Of a DNA stretch of 64,000 bases, positions 46,861 to 58,560 are shown one piece after another. Position numbers and translations under genes: made by a program. Each line of letters opens with the position of its first letter. Position 1 is the stretch's first letter. The DNA is taken from positions 277,646,122 to 277,710,121 of the forward strand of contig NC_084795.1 of the NCBI RefSeq assembly GCF_963169125.1, in the 5' to 3' direction. The notes beneath the pieces are model-generated. The model saw only the letters and a program-made list of their open reading frames with translations, had not been told where the DNA came from and ran no database searches. The DNA comes from Humulus lupulus (Eukaryota > Streptophyta > Magnoliopsida > Rosales > Cannabaceae).

Positions 46861-49240
46861 ATTTTATGTTGAAATTTTTGTTTGTTAATCATAAAATTTT
46901 GGGACTTTTATTTCTCGTATCATAAGCTTTCTGGTCATATATTTTATGCTTATTTTCGTTTAGTAATATGAGAGAATTTTGTGTTTAAAGTTCTAGGGTT
47001 TTATATGAATTTAATTATGAAATTGATTTGGAATATTTAATTTTTGTGGTTATAATTCAAATTGAATGACTATAACATATGATTTATGGATATACAACTT
47101 TTTATGGAGATTTAATTCGATTTTTTGCTTAACTTTTATGATGATATTGGACTTTTTTTCTTGTTTAATTTTTTAGGCATTCCAAGCTTAGATCTCCTCA
47201 TTTTTTGTCGTTTCACTCATATTAAACAACTTAGATCTCTTAGAAATCTTGTTCCAAGCAAAATCTCTCAATATCCCGTCGAAAATATGCCATTTTTTTT
47301 TTGCCGGAATAGCTTCAAACCCGCAGCTGTAACAAACAAGGTCGAGTACCTTGAAGAAAACTTCCTCGAATGACGCTCACTCTTAGCAGCAGAGAGTGGA
47401 GGCGAGTGCGGCACTTCTGGGCATCATTTTTTGATATTTTTTTCCAAATTTATTAAAATTTAATTTCTAATTTTTGTGTGATTTTTAATTAATTTTTTAA
47501 CGCCATAAAATAATTATTATTGAATTAATATGGTTTCTGCAATTATAAAATACTAATAAATATTTTTTTAAAAATTTAAATCATAGAAAATTATTTGAGT
47601 ATTTTCTCCTTCTTTTGTACACGCTCACTCTCTTGGTTACCCTCTAATTCATGGTGTACTCTGTACTCAAATGTTTGATTTCATTTTCTTCAATTAAATT
47701 ATTTTTTGTTGTTCTAAGTGACTACCTTGATTTGTTGATATAGAGGTCATGGATGACACTTTATTTTGATTATCAACATCTTATGAGCAGATTTTCTAAA
47801 GATTTGGATGGAAATTATTAATATTATTTCACCAAAGTGATTTGATTTATTAATTTTCAATGATTGTTTTATCACCAAATTTCTTTTGTTTGTAGAAAAT
47901 ATTTCTTTTGGCTAATTAATATGTGCAATTACTTGTCCAAATGCGGTAGTTATATATATTAATTAGCTATGGTTCATAAAGTGTGTTAACGGTTAATGTG
48001 CATGTTTAAAATTATTTGTCCAAAGGTAATAAAATTTTAATTTATACATGTTTTTTCGTTTACACTTCATTAAGATAGATCATATGTGTATCATATTCTC
48101 ACCCCAAATAGAAGTTTATGATGACCTTCTTGACTCTATTTATAAATCTTATTGACTTGCTCATAATTTAATTAAGTTGTTCATTTTTTGTATTTATAAT
48201 CTATTTTTCTTTGAACAACAATAATACCTCCATTTAGCTGATCGGGTACAACTATAAAAAATGGAAACAAGATATAGATTTGAGTTTGGGGATGATGGAC
48301 TTAGATTCTATACTTGCGAGAAGATGAACCTAATGCTCCTATTGATGCAAGCACTCTGCCCAACGTAGTCTCCATGCCCAATGACAAAAGTTGAATCGCC
48401 TTAGTCTCATTACCATGAAAAGATACATGATCAAAGAGATCAGCATGACTTTTATATTGTGATGAAACCATAGTTAAGGATATCGATCGTGTATTCGTGA
48501 AAAACATGAGCCAAATTAGTATTTTTTTTCATTATATTATTAGAAAAAAATGAATTACAATAAATAAATAAATTGGCTGCATAAGTATTTCAACGAAAAC
48601 ACAATAAAAAATAAAGGTCATAATGCAAAATGGTTAAAAACTCATATATAATTTAACAAATTCACAAGATTAAACCTAAAATAAGTAGAAATACAACTTA
48701 CCAAGGAGAAATTGGAGATAAAAATATCTAGAAAAAATCCAAATCCCTTGCTCAATCCTAAATCCACCTACATTGCACAATCCAAATTCTAGGACAAAAT
48801 GTGTATGATTTAACACTTTAAACTTAAAACTAACAAAGGAAAAATATTCATAACAACGAACTAAATTATTTGAGCAAGAAAAATAACTTCATTGTGGCCT
48901 ATAACAGCGAATACTCAGTCAACAGATGAAGAAAGTACATTCACTGGTGAGAAAAATTTGAGAGAGTGCTCGCCCGATTTGTATACTTGACACGAGACAT
49001 CGATTTTACCTAAGAATCAACCTTTGTTGTTCTATATTTTGTTTTTTTTAACATTTTGAATTGTATTTTTATTATTTGATTAGTAATTATTTTCAACAAA
49101 ATTATTATAGATTATTTACTTATCTTTTTAAAATATGTAAGACTGTGAAATCTGATAATTGTGGTGACTATTAATTATGGCAGATGAGATGAAAAATTCA
49201 TATGCTCACATTTCGGAGGCTTGAAAACATTTGGAGAATA
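46861..49240. other. AT-rich leader and intergenic sequence
   Basis: Downstream of the Copia-like primer site no gag or pol is readable. An 82-residue ORF at 47125-47373 lacks family features. The remaining DNA to 49240 is AT-rich without a recognised gene. The LTR element may be a non-coding (LARD/TRIM-like) copy or a truncated one. Confidence 0.35.
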
Positions 49241-49244
49241 TTGG

Positions 49245-49640
49245 GGTTTGTTTGACATTGTTTTCTATTTTTTATTTTCAAAATTGTGTTTTCAGAAATG
49301 AGAACAAAAACAGTTTTTGTAGTTCAAAAAAAAAACAAGAGATGTTTAGTTAATGTTTTCTAAAAATATTTTTTTAGTGTTTTTTTTAAAAAAAAAAATC
49401 TTAAATAAATATATTTACAAAGAGAAAAATATTTTAAAAGTTTGTAATAAATAATGTGAAAGAAAAAGTGATGAAAAATAATGAGAGAGAAAGTGATGTT
49501 AGAGAAAGTGATGAGAGAGAAAGTGACGTAAGATAATAATAATTAAAAGGTTATGTGAGAAAAAAAAAATTGAGAACAACTAAACACAATTTTTTGTTAT
49601 TCTTAAATTTTTTTGTTTTTTGTAACTTTGTTTTTAAAAA
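49245..49640. mobile_element. MITE-like repeat, left part (split by MULE-2)
   Basis: 'gtttgacattgttttc' near 49250 reappears inverted just right of MULE-2 ('gaaaacaatgtcaaacac', about 57755). This suggests a small inverted-repeat element of 'gtgtttgacattg' type into which MULE-2 jumped. The last nine bases, ttttaaaaa (49632-49640), are the MULE-2 target-site copy. Limits are approximate. Confidence 0.45.
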
Positions 49641-49753
49641 GGAAAATTTGACTTTTTATGCTTAATGGGGTGGTGTAATTCAAAATAATGCTAGGCATTT
49701 TTATCATTACAAAATAATGCCAATTCATTTTAGGATACCCAAAATACCCCTCT
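49641..49753 (+). repeat. MULE-2 left terminal inverted repeat
   Basis: It pairs almost perfectly with 57624-57734. The inner end is 'atacccctc' on this side and 'gaggggtat' on the other. Confidence 0.92.
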
Positions 49754-49947
49754 CACAACTATCTCCTCTCTTCCCTCCTCCTCTCTTCCTTCTTCCTCAC
49801 TCTCTTTCACTCACCTCACCTCAACTCACACCACCACTAAGAGCACCACGGTAGAACCCCATCGAGCAAGGGACCGCCACTAAGAAAGCCATTTGTAGAG
49901 GGGATCAAGACCAAAGTAAGGATTGAGAAATCTTGGAGAAAAATTTC

Positions 49948-52900
49948 ATGGGTAAGCAATTTTTTCTTAAATACTTGGATTAGTGAAGTTTCCTTTAAAC
50001 ATTTTGGGCATTTCGAATAGATCTGAGCAATATTTGCACATTTTTTTGGATTTTTTCTGGTTTTTTGGCGATCTGCGTTTTCTGGAAATTTTTTGGGTTT
50101 GGGTTGTGCTCGATGGTTGCTCGATGCTTGCTCGATGTAGGCTCGATGGCACATCAATTTTAGGGTTGCATGTTCTGCTCGATGGTTACTCGATACCTAC
50201 TCGATAGGTGCTCAATGGTAATGTGCATTATCACTATTTCATGCATGCTCGATGGTTGCTTGATGCCCGCTCGATGCAGGCTCGATGGCACATCAATTTT
50301 AGGGTTGCATGTTCTGCTCGATGGTTACTCGAAACCTACTCGATGGTAATGTGCATTATCAATATTTCTTGCATGCTTGATGGTTGCTCGATGCATGCTC
50401 GATGGAACATCAATTTTCACGGTTGAATGTTGTGCTCGATGGTTACTCGATACCTAGTCGATGGGTACTCGATGGTAATGTGCATTCCCACTATTTCATG
50501 CATGCTCGATGGATGTTCGATGCCTGCTCGATGCAAGCTCGATGGCACATCATTTTTTACGTTGCATGTTGTGCTCGATGGTTACTCGATACCTACTCGA
50601 TGCAAGCTCGATGGTAATGTGCATTCTCACTATTTCGTGCATGCTCGATGGAGGCTCGATTCCTGCTCGATGCAGGCTCGATGATCATGTTTTTCAGCAT
50701 CATTAAAATACTATTTCCTACCATCTGTTTTTCAGCTAATTGTATTTGTGTTTTTTTATTTCAGGTTCTACTGTTTACGTATTTGTTTCTTACAATGGTG
50801 TTTGGGAAATGCATGGTAGGAAATGGTATTTTAAGGATGCTGAAAGTGAAGTGATACCAGTAGAGAATGGTGTCACTTAGTTGCAACTACTTGACATACT
50901 GCACGAGACATTTCAGGTGGATAGAGAGGTGTATGAATTGAAACTCAAGGTGCCATACGTATGCAGCGACCAACCATTTGCACCGGTTCAATTGAGGAAT
51001 GATCGTCAAGTTCGTGTATTCTTAGGAATAAGCTTGAAAGAATGGGTAGTCTTATGTGTGACTCCAGTTAAGAAGAATGTCATATCAGATCCTTCTCCTA
51101 GTGTGAACAAAAAAGACACAACCAGTGTCGATCCATCTCCTGCAGGTAGCAGTTACAAGCATCTTAGCGAGGTGGGCACTTTTGTTCCAATTATTGATCT
51201 GATGGCTACTATTCAACTTGATATACCACAACGAGGTCCCACAGGTGTGCTTGAGGCATATGAGTACGATTCCTATGTGAATGATGATCCAGTTGGTAAT
51301 TGCTTTGAAGATAATGTTGATGGTTCCGAGGATGACTCGTATTATAGTGCAAATGTTTCAAATGAGGAGTTAGACATTTCCCAAGCCCAACAAGTAGAAG
51401 AAGAGTCAGGACTGCCTTTTGCACAGGCACACCTCCTAACTCAAGGACGCTGAGCACCTGCTCGAAGCAGTAATCAACTTGCTAGGACAGAAGATAACAC
51501 TGGGTGGAGGGAGACAATTGTATCAAGAGAAGATCACACCAGATGGAGTGCCCCAATGTTTACAAAAGAAGATATTGAGGCATCTGCTAAAACCCATTCC
51601 TCATCATCTGGTGGACCAATGGGAGAAATATATGTTGGGAAGACTTTTGAGGACAAGATTGATTTAAAAACCAAAGTTGCTCTATTTACAATGGAGAATA
51701 ACTTTGAGTATATGGTGAAAAAGTCTGGTACTGACGTGTGGTATATTACATGCAAAGATCCTGACTGTTGTTGGAGACTGAGAGGGAAAAAACTACCAAT
51801 GTCCCCCATGTTTTAGATCACGGTACACAAGAGCGTACACACATGCTCACTAGAAGTGCGACAAAAAGGTCATCGTCAAGCTGCATCGTGGGTCGTTGGA
51901 CACCTCATAAAGAACAAATATGCAGTAGATGGGACCAGTTACATGGCAAACAACATAAAGGAGGATATGAAGAAAAAGTTTGGTATTGATATGAGTTATG
52001 AAAAGGCATGGAGATGTAGAGAGAAGGCACTTACGTATGTTAGGGGGACATATGAGGATTCGTATTGCAAGTTGCCATCCTACTTGCACATGTTCCAGCA
52101 AAAGAATCCAGGTACAATTACTGATTTTGTCACTGAAGATGGTCATTTCCTATATTGCTTCTTTGCCCTTGGAGTTTGTAGGAGGGGATTCAGATTTTGT
52201 CGTCCTGTGATATGTGTGGATGGCACATTCTTGAAGAATAAGTACGGTGGCCACATGCTATGTGTCGTTGCTTTGGATGCGAATAGTCATTTATATCCAA
52301 TTGCATTCGGGTTGGTGGATAGTGAGAACCACAACTCGTGGAAATATTTCATGACGAAGTTGAAGGAAGCCATTGGGGACGTTGATGACTTGGATTTCGT
52401 GTCAGATAGGCATGCTAGTATTATTCATGCTCTAGAGGCTGTCTTTCCTGATGCCTACCACGGCGCATGCTACCATCACATCAGTATGAATGTGAAAGCC
52501 AAGTTCAAGACTGATCACTGTCACAGTGAGATGTGGGTAGCAGCCTATGCATGGAAGAAGACCGAATTTCTAAAGCATTTTGAAAATATTAAGCGAATGG
52601 ATCCTCTTATAGCTTCCTATTTGGAGGAATTGGTTTCGATAAGTGGTCTCGTCCTTTCTTTCCTGGAAAACGTTATGATATAATGACAAACAACTACGCT
52701 GAAAGCTTCAACAACAAGACCAAGGATGCAAAAACCTTTCCAGTTACAATTTTTTTAGAATTCATTCGGTTCACACTAGTCTTGGTTTTCTGAACGACGT
52801 AGTGTGACAGAGAAGACTACCATCAAATTATCCACCCTGATGGAGGCAGATGTATCAAACAATGCTGACAAAGGAAGGTTCATGAATGTCTATGCCCTTG

Positions 52901-53330
52901 TTCAATTTGAGTTTCATGTAACTGGTGCAAACAGCGATGCTGAGGTGAATTTGATGACGAAATCATGCTCAAGTGGGGTATTCCAGCTCATAGGCACACC
53001 TTGTCCCCATGCAGCTGCAGCGCTATAGAGCGTGGAGTGAACCTTTACTCTTTGTGTTCACCGTTTTACACCATTGAGTCATGGAGGAATTCGTACAAAG
53101 AAACCATTTACCCAACTGGGAACGAAGATGACTGGATACTTCCAGATGACATTAAGAATATGGTAGTTGGTGTACCCATAGAGAAACAACAAGTTGGCCG
53201 TCCAAAAAATCCAAAGCTAGGAAGACCAAGGACAAACCGTTGGCCATCCGGCGGGGAAAAATCAGTTACAATGCGTAAGTGCAGTAAATGTGGTGGTCGT
53301 GGCCACAACAAGTCCTCATGCAAAGCTTAG
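49948..53330 (+). pseudogene. MULE-2 transposase (mudrA-like, MULE + SWIM + CCHC)
   Basis: The likely start is a four-base first coding exon, ATGG (49948-49951, donor GGTAAGC). It is spliced over a 0.8-kb motif-filled intron to 50765 and opens M-G-S-T-V-Y-V-F-V-S-Y-N-G-V-W. The frame then continues as an N-terminal region (LLDILHETFQVDREVYELKL), a MuDR-type segment (VGKTFEDKIDLKTKVALFTM), the transposase core (VICVDGTFLKNKYGG, FVSDRHASI, NNYAESFNN), SWIM (CSSGVFQLIGTPCPHA, where CxC has become CxS) and a CCHC knuckle (CSKCGGRGHNKSSC). Faults: stops at 50878, 51451 and 51814, and frameshifts near 52629, about 52780 and just after SWIM. It is more decayed than MULE-1. The residue choices resemble MULE-1 but the two are clearly diverged families. 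Confidence 0.87.
50105..50690. repeat. MULE-2 motif array 1 (TCGATG), in transposase intron 1
   Basis: About 30 copies of TCGAT, mostly within (T/A)GCTCGATGG or ACTCGATACC. They are arranged in a higher-order unit of about 117-140 bp with anchors at about 50167, 50307, 50424 and 50563 ('tgcatgttctgctcgatgg'). Units also share 'ggtaatgtgcattatcacta'. Confidence 0.93.
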
Positions 53331-53514
53331 CTTTGAGTTTATTTTTTGTTGTATTTTATTTAAACTTGAAGTTGAAGGTTATTTGTTGTTTTGTTTTTTT
53401 ATTGTCGTTAATGAATTTTGGTCGTTAATTGTCGTTAATAAAAAGATGCTCGACTCAAAAAAATTTCTTAATAACCTAAATTTTAAGCAAATAAATATAA
53501 CAACAAGAGAATGT

Positions 53515-56500
53515 TCAATGTCTAACATTCTGATACCATAAGTCAACTGTCCATTTGTTTCTGAACAACTCCATGTTGTCATCGCAAATCGTGTCAAGTG
53601 GTAGCCTACCCAATAAGTGTTCGATGTGCTTGATGGCGTACACACCACAATCTCCAATATGAACGAAACATAAATTGCATTAGTAACAAAATCAACATAG
53701 AATTTAATTTAAAAAACTTGAATAAAAACTAGAATTTTGATTACTTGACTTTGGTTTGGGGTACTGAATCAACTGTCATGCGGTGCACGTTGAACTCTTT
53801 GCATCTTTTAGCTCCAGGTGGAATTGTCAACCGAGGGTCATCCTTGAAAAGTTGTGACTGCAATAACAACGATGGGAACAAAGTAGACCATGACTTCATA
53901 AATGATTGTAGTTGTTTATCACTTATCACTGTCACATCCGAATCATAAACATTCAGAGTTCAAGTAGAAATGGAGGCTTCAACTGCAAATCAATGCGCTT
54001 GAAGGTAGTTCTGGCACCAATATATAGTGTCTACTCCCTTCCACGATGACAGAAATTGATTGTCAATTCCCGTAATCATTGATATCACATCTGAATCCCA
54101 CAAAAACCTTTTCTTATCCGCTTCCTTGGCATTTTGATATGCATCATAACGGGCTGGTACCACTTGTGAGAACATAATATTCATCACAACAGCATCTTGC
54201 GGATACGCCCCGGGATAGAACTGTCGACGCCTACATAGCATATGCTTGGCTGCATCAATATGCTGCAAAAATGATAGGAAAGCAATTAATCAGTCTATCG
54301 AACCATTATTGAAACCCCTATCGAAACCCGCATCAAACCCCATGAACCCAAACCATCTGCCTATCAAAACCCCTATCGAAACCTGCATCAAACCCCTATC
54401 GAACCCCATGAACCCAAACCATCTGCCTATCGAACCCCATCGAACCCCTATCGAACCCCATGAACCCAAACCATCTGCCTATCAAAACCCGTATCGAACC
54501 CCATGACCCAAACCATCTACCTATCGAACCCCATGAAACCAAACCATCTGCCTATCGAACCCCTATTGAACCCCATAAAACCCCTATTGAACCCCATGAA
54601 CCCAAACCATCTGCCTATCGAAACCCTTATCGAAACCCGCATCGAACCCCTATCGAACCCTATGAACCCAAACCATTTGCCTATCGAACCTCATTTAATG
54701 CTACTACAACCCACAGTGAACCCACATTGAACCCTATCAAACCCATTGTTTATACCAGATAATAGATATTAATGAAATTACTTACCCCATCATCGATCCA
54801 AAACTGTGGTGTCTTCATCGTCAGAAACCAACTTGGACCATACACACTAGTTTGGACATCCCTCTTCGTCTTGTTCGGAATATCTCCAAGCAACCACTTG
54901 CCGACCGTCCTGTACTGTGTAGCAAGTGGCTTCTTTAGAGGGTCGAGGACTAATGGCACGTCATCAATCGCATCCAAACGAGCTTTCTTTCTGGTTGGGT
55001 CGGTGTAGTCTTCAAATTTCTTAGGTTTGCGTCTTTTCCTCTTGGCCAATTCAAACTCTACACCAGCAACATCCCCAAGTTCTAAAATAGCAACACCTGG
55101 GGTCTCAGGATTTGCTGTGAATACTATCGGGGGAGGAGTGCCTGTGTCATGTGAGACAAAATCATCTGGGAGGTCAAGTGAGTCGGAATCAGAATCATTT
55201 GGAAGATCTTGTACGAATGTCAAGATCTTATTGACAGCATCCATGATGACCGCCTGGTTCTTTAGGATGGTATCTTGACGACTCTCGACTCGCTCCAACC
55301 TCTCCAACACCTCCCGTAAATCAAGTTGATCAGGATTGGGGTGTACCAATGGGGTAGGGGCCGAGGGTGTGGGGCCGATGGGGACTGGGGTATCCTCATC
55401 ATCAGGGCCATCAACAAAAATATTGGCTGCCTTCACAACCTCCGCAACTATCTCTGCCACCTTCTCAAAATCAGTGGGAGTTTCTACCTCTTCTTCTTGG
55501 CCCAACCCGGGATACAAGGGAGCATCACCCTGTGTCAGAGCGCTATAATAATCTATCTCCGAAGGCGGGGGCTTCAACATGGACAACACAATCAACTACA
55601 TCAAACACAAAGCATTAAGTTAGTTTGAAACCACCAAAGAATACTCTATTTTGACATAATATAGCAGAACTTACACTCGTCTTCTTGAACATCGGAGCAA
55701 GGTCGGCCTTCGAAATAGGACGCTCCTTATTGCTCGACCAACTGAGCATCCTCGGAAACTAGTTTCCATGGTTAATACCATACTCACGTGCAAACTATTG
55801 GATGGCTTCGTATGCCCAATACTGCAATGCAGGGACATAACCATACAAACTGTATTTTGCTTCTTTCTGTTACCCCTTAACTTCCTTCTTCTTCTCATAG
55901 TTCCTCTTCTGATGATGCATGTCTTTTTTACAGGAATCCATAAGCTTGTTAAAAGACACCTTCCCCCATGGGTAAGTAAAGAAGTACTCAGTGTCCTCCA
56001 CCATCTTCAGCGAATCTATCCAGACATTTAACTTGCCCTCTCGTGCAAGTAAAACCCCCTCAACAAAGAAACATAGGCCCAACTTGTAGGCATCTTCAAC
56101 TACAGTGCAGTTTTTTAAAGCAGCCTCCAAATGCATTATCTTCACTATTTCTTCATCATTAAAGTACTCCTTGATTAAGCGGTCACTAGTCAAGTGTTTC
56201 TTCAAATCAGTCTCAGATGGCCTGGAACTAAAGTTTAACCCCGTAACCAAAGCAAACTCGCCTCTACCAAATCTACAGGGTCTAGATCCCAAATGTAAAT
56301 GCAACTCATCCTCTTTGATGCACTGGATCTTGCGCAACATTAATTGATGTATGAGAGATGCAGAGAAGTCTAACTTCTCAGCCATGAAAAATTGTTTGAA
56401 AGGGGATTCCTTCACCCTTTCTATCAACCCGAGCTCCTCAAACTTGTCCTTGATTATTTTAAAGTAACCATTGCCCCTATATGTGACTCGTCCAGGAAAG

Positions 56501-56532
56501 TGATATGTCAAGGGTAAAAGAAACTTTGGCAT
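53515..56532 (-). pseudogene. MULE-2 DUF1985 / Ulp1-like C48 protease gene
   Basis: Recognisable minus-strand exons: 56532-55675 (858 nt), 55595-54786, 54262 to about 53745, and a last piece ending at 53515. The upstream first exon was not found. The 858-nt exon carries DUF1985 (PCRFGRGEFALVTGLNF), then YSLYGYVPALQYWAYEAI. The next exon is an acidic, helical linker (LREVLERLERVESRQDTILK) with a basic segment (KRKRRKPKKFEDYTDPTRKK). The C48 part has HIDAAKHMLCRRR, VYDSDV-type sequence and GDCGVYAIKHIEHLLG with the catalytic Cys. Faults: three stops near 55872-55755, stop and frameshift around 53960-53990, and an unclear last acceptor. The domain order is as in MULE-1. It lies tail-to-tail with the transposase gene, ends 185 bp apart. 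Confidence 0.85.
54295..54745. repeat. MULE-2 motif array 2 (TATCGAAC), in a DUF1985-gene intron
   Basis: About 15 copies of ATCGAA occur in units such as 'ctatcgaaccccatgaaccc' followed by 'aaaccatctgcc'. The array fills the intron 54785-54263. ORFs read through it are Pro/Asn repeats without meaning. Confidence 0.92.
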
Positions 56533-56604
56533 CTGCAAAAAATAAAGAGAAAAATAATACAGTTAAACAAAGTCGCTTGAAAAATCCATCAATAAACATA
56601 CATG

Positions 56605-57125
56605 CAACCATCGAACCCCTATCGAACATGCATCGAACCCCTATCGAGTACCCACCGAACACCCATCGAACAACCCTAGAGCATGCATCGAACCCAACAT
56701 AAAACCCAATCCATCGAGCATGCATCGAACCCCCATCGAGCATGCATCTAATTTCTTAGGTTTAAACCTGGAACCCATAATGGGCCTACCCTATGGGTTC
56801 CTAATTGAGCATGCATCGAATGACCATCAAGCATGCATCGAACACCCATCGAACCCCAATCGAGTACCCACCGAACACCCATCGAACCACTATCGAACAA
56901 CCCTAGAGCCTGTATCGAACCATCGTCGAACCCAACATAAAACCCACTCCATCGAGCATGCATCGAACCATGATCGAGCATGTATCAAATCACAGAAGCA
57001 CAAACCTTAAACCCCAAATGACCTAACCTATCGAACCCAATCGAGTATGCATCGAACCCTCTAAATGCCTACCCATCGATGCTCATTGAACCCCCCATCG
57101 AATAACATCGAACCCCCCATCAAAC
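56605..57125. repeat. MULE-2 motif array 3 (CATCGA(A/G)C), upstream of the DUF1985 exon
   Basis: About 25 copies of ATCGA, chiefly 'gcatcgaac', 'ccatcgagc' and 'tatcgaac', lie immediately upstream of the DUF1985 exon, in what should be its 5' intron. The orientation is opposite to array 1, so relative to each gene's transcription the motif reads the same way. Confidence 0.92.
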
Positions 57126-57623
57126 CATCAAGCAACATAAAAAAAACCAAGCAAAAACTCACAGTTGTCTTTCAACATACCCATTCCAAAATACTCAAAC
57201 AAAGCATATCAATATGCTCAAAACAATTCGTAAACTATGCAATAAACGAAAAAAGTCACAACATTCACACAAAAAATTAAAAAAATATATATATACATAT
57301 AATCATATATATATACACACCATATGCACATCTGAATACAATAGGGAGATCGACCTTAGTGGGTCAGGAACCGTTGAGGCGGAGGAGGGAGGACGGAGGT
57401 CTCGGGAAATCGACTCGGAGTTGGGTTCAGGTCTCGGGGAATCGACGCCGTGCGGGTCTCGGGGAATTTACGAGGGAGTTGGAGACAGACCGTCGGTCTC
57501 GGTGGGCGGTCTCGGGCAGTCGGCGGTTGTCGTGCGGGGAGTCGGAGGATACACTGAAAGAGAGAGAGGGAAAACTGTAGAGTTCCGAGAGAAAGAGAGA
57601 GAGGGAAAACTGACGAGACAAAT

Positions 57624-57734
57624 GAGGGGTATTTTTGGTATCCTAAAATGAATTGGCATTATTTTGTAATGATAAAAATGCCTAGCATTTTTTTGAATTA
57701 CAACCTCATATTAAGCATAAAAAGTCAAATTTCC
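57624..57734 (-). repeat. MULE-2 right terminal inverted repeat
   Basis: Inverted partner of 49641-49753, followed by ttttaaaaa (57735-57743). Confidence 0.92.
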
Positions 57735-57844
57735 TTTTAAAAATTGTTTTCTGAAAACAATGTCAAACACCCTTATTTATTTTCAGAAAATAGTTTTTAA
57801 GTTTTAAAAACAAAATATAGTTTTTTAGTTAAGTAGCCAAACAC

Positions 57845-58009
57845 CAGGGCCCGGCCTCAGTTAAGGTGAGCTAGGGGCCCCCTTAGCCCAAGAGCCCATT
57901 GTTTTAACATTTCTTTTAAAAATACCATAAATTTTTACAAATTTTTAATAAAAAGGGATCCTAATCCCCAATTTTTCCTAGGGCCCAAAACTCTTTCGGG
58001 CCGGCTATG
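57845..58009. mobile_element. Small hAT-like MITE
   Basis: A 165-bp GC-tailed insertion flanked by 'ccaaacac' (57837-57844 and 58010-58017), an 8-bp duplication typical of hAT. Ends are CAGGGCCCGGCC and, inverted, CATAGCCGGCCC. The interior is AT-rich. It interrupts the right part of the MITE-like repeat that flanks MULE-2. Confidence 0.7.
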
Positions 58010-58059
58010 CCAAACACCGTCTTGGTTATTTAGACTCTGAGAAAGTAGAAAATCCACTT

Positions 58060-58500
58060 TTGACTATGTTTTCATGTTGGCAGGAAGTGTTATCTCCAAG
58101 AAAAATGTTGAACAGACACTTGTAACTAACCTCCTTCACTATGAAAGCAGAGTTTGTAGCATAAACTACCTCCGGACTCGCTCAACAGTGTTTTGACCGC
58201 TTTAACCATAAATACTCGTAGCGAGTCCTACAACACTATAGGCAATGGATGTTTGGAACAACTCATGCACCCACGGACCCGTTCTTATGGTTCGAAGTAC
58301 CCCAGTTACGTTATCACTAGTGTGCAAATTATTGATGACATTACAGGTCATTGAGGATCAACTGCCGAGTTGTGTTTTAAGAACAATTATCACTTTGTCG
58401 AAGTCCAAATACATCAACAGAACATCTGGTTGTCAATGAAAGAGTTCATGATGGTATTTAATCCAGTATCCAACCAATAGTTTGTCATCCAAATCAGTTG
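58060..58500 (+). pseudogene. Remnant of Copia RNase H / pol 3' end
   Basis: Short frame-shifted pieces match the end of a Copia polyprotein: FMLAGSVISKKNVEQTLV near 58070, TMKAEFVA near 58140 and HLVVNERVHDG near 58430. Several stops and frame changes occur. A (TA)n run at about 58536-58560 follows. This is a relic only. Confidence 0.55.
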
Positions 58501-58560
58501 TAGAGAGGGTGATCTACCAAATCAGTTGGAGTTTATATATATATATATATATATATATCT

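Larger units (their letters stand above)
49641..57734. mobile_element. MULE-2: second Mutator-like element with DUF1985/Ulp1 gene
   Basis: An 8.1-kb element flanked by the perfect 9-bp duplication ttttaaaaa (49632-49640 and 57735-57743). Terminal inverted repeats of about 110 bp start GGAAAATTTGACTTTTTATG (left) and GGAAATTTGACTTTTTATGC (right, inverted) and share the internal block 'gctaggcatttttatcatta'. It holds a plus-strand transposase gene (49948-53330) and a convergent minus-strand DUF1985/C48 gene (56532-53515). Three intronic arrays carry a TCGATG/CATCGA motif. Both genes have stops and frameshifts, so this copy is dead. Confidence 0.95.

Noticed and set aside
50105..50690. CRISPR-like repeat array
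   Set aside because: The repeats are 6-10 bp words in variable context within a eukaryotic transposon intron. There is no fixed repeat-spacer length and no cas gene.
54246..54762. Pro/Asn-repeat ORFs of 75-100 residues
   Set aside because: They are readings of MULE-2 motif array 2 inside an intron of the opposite-strand gene, open in several frames because of periodicity.
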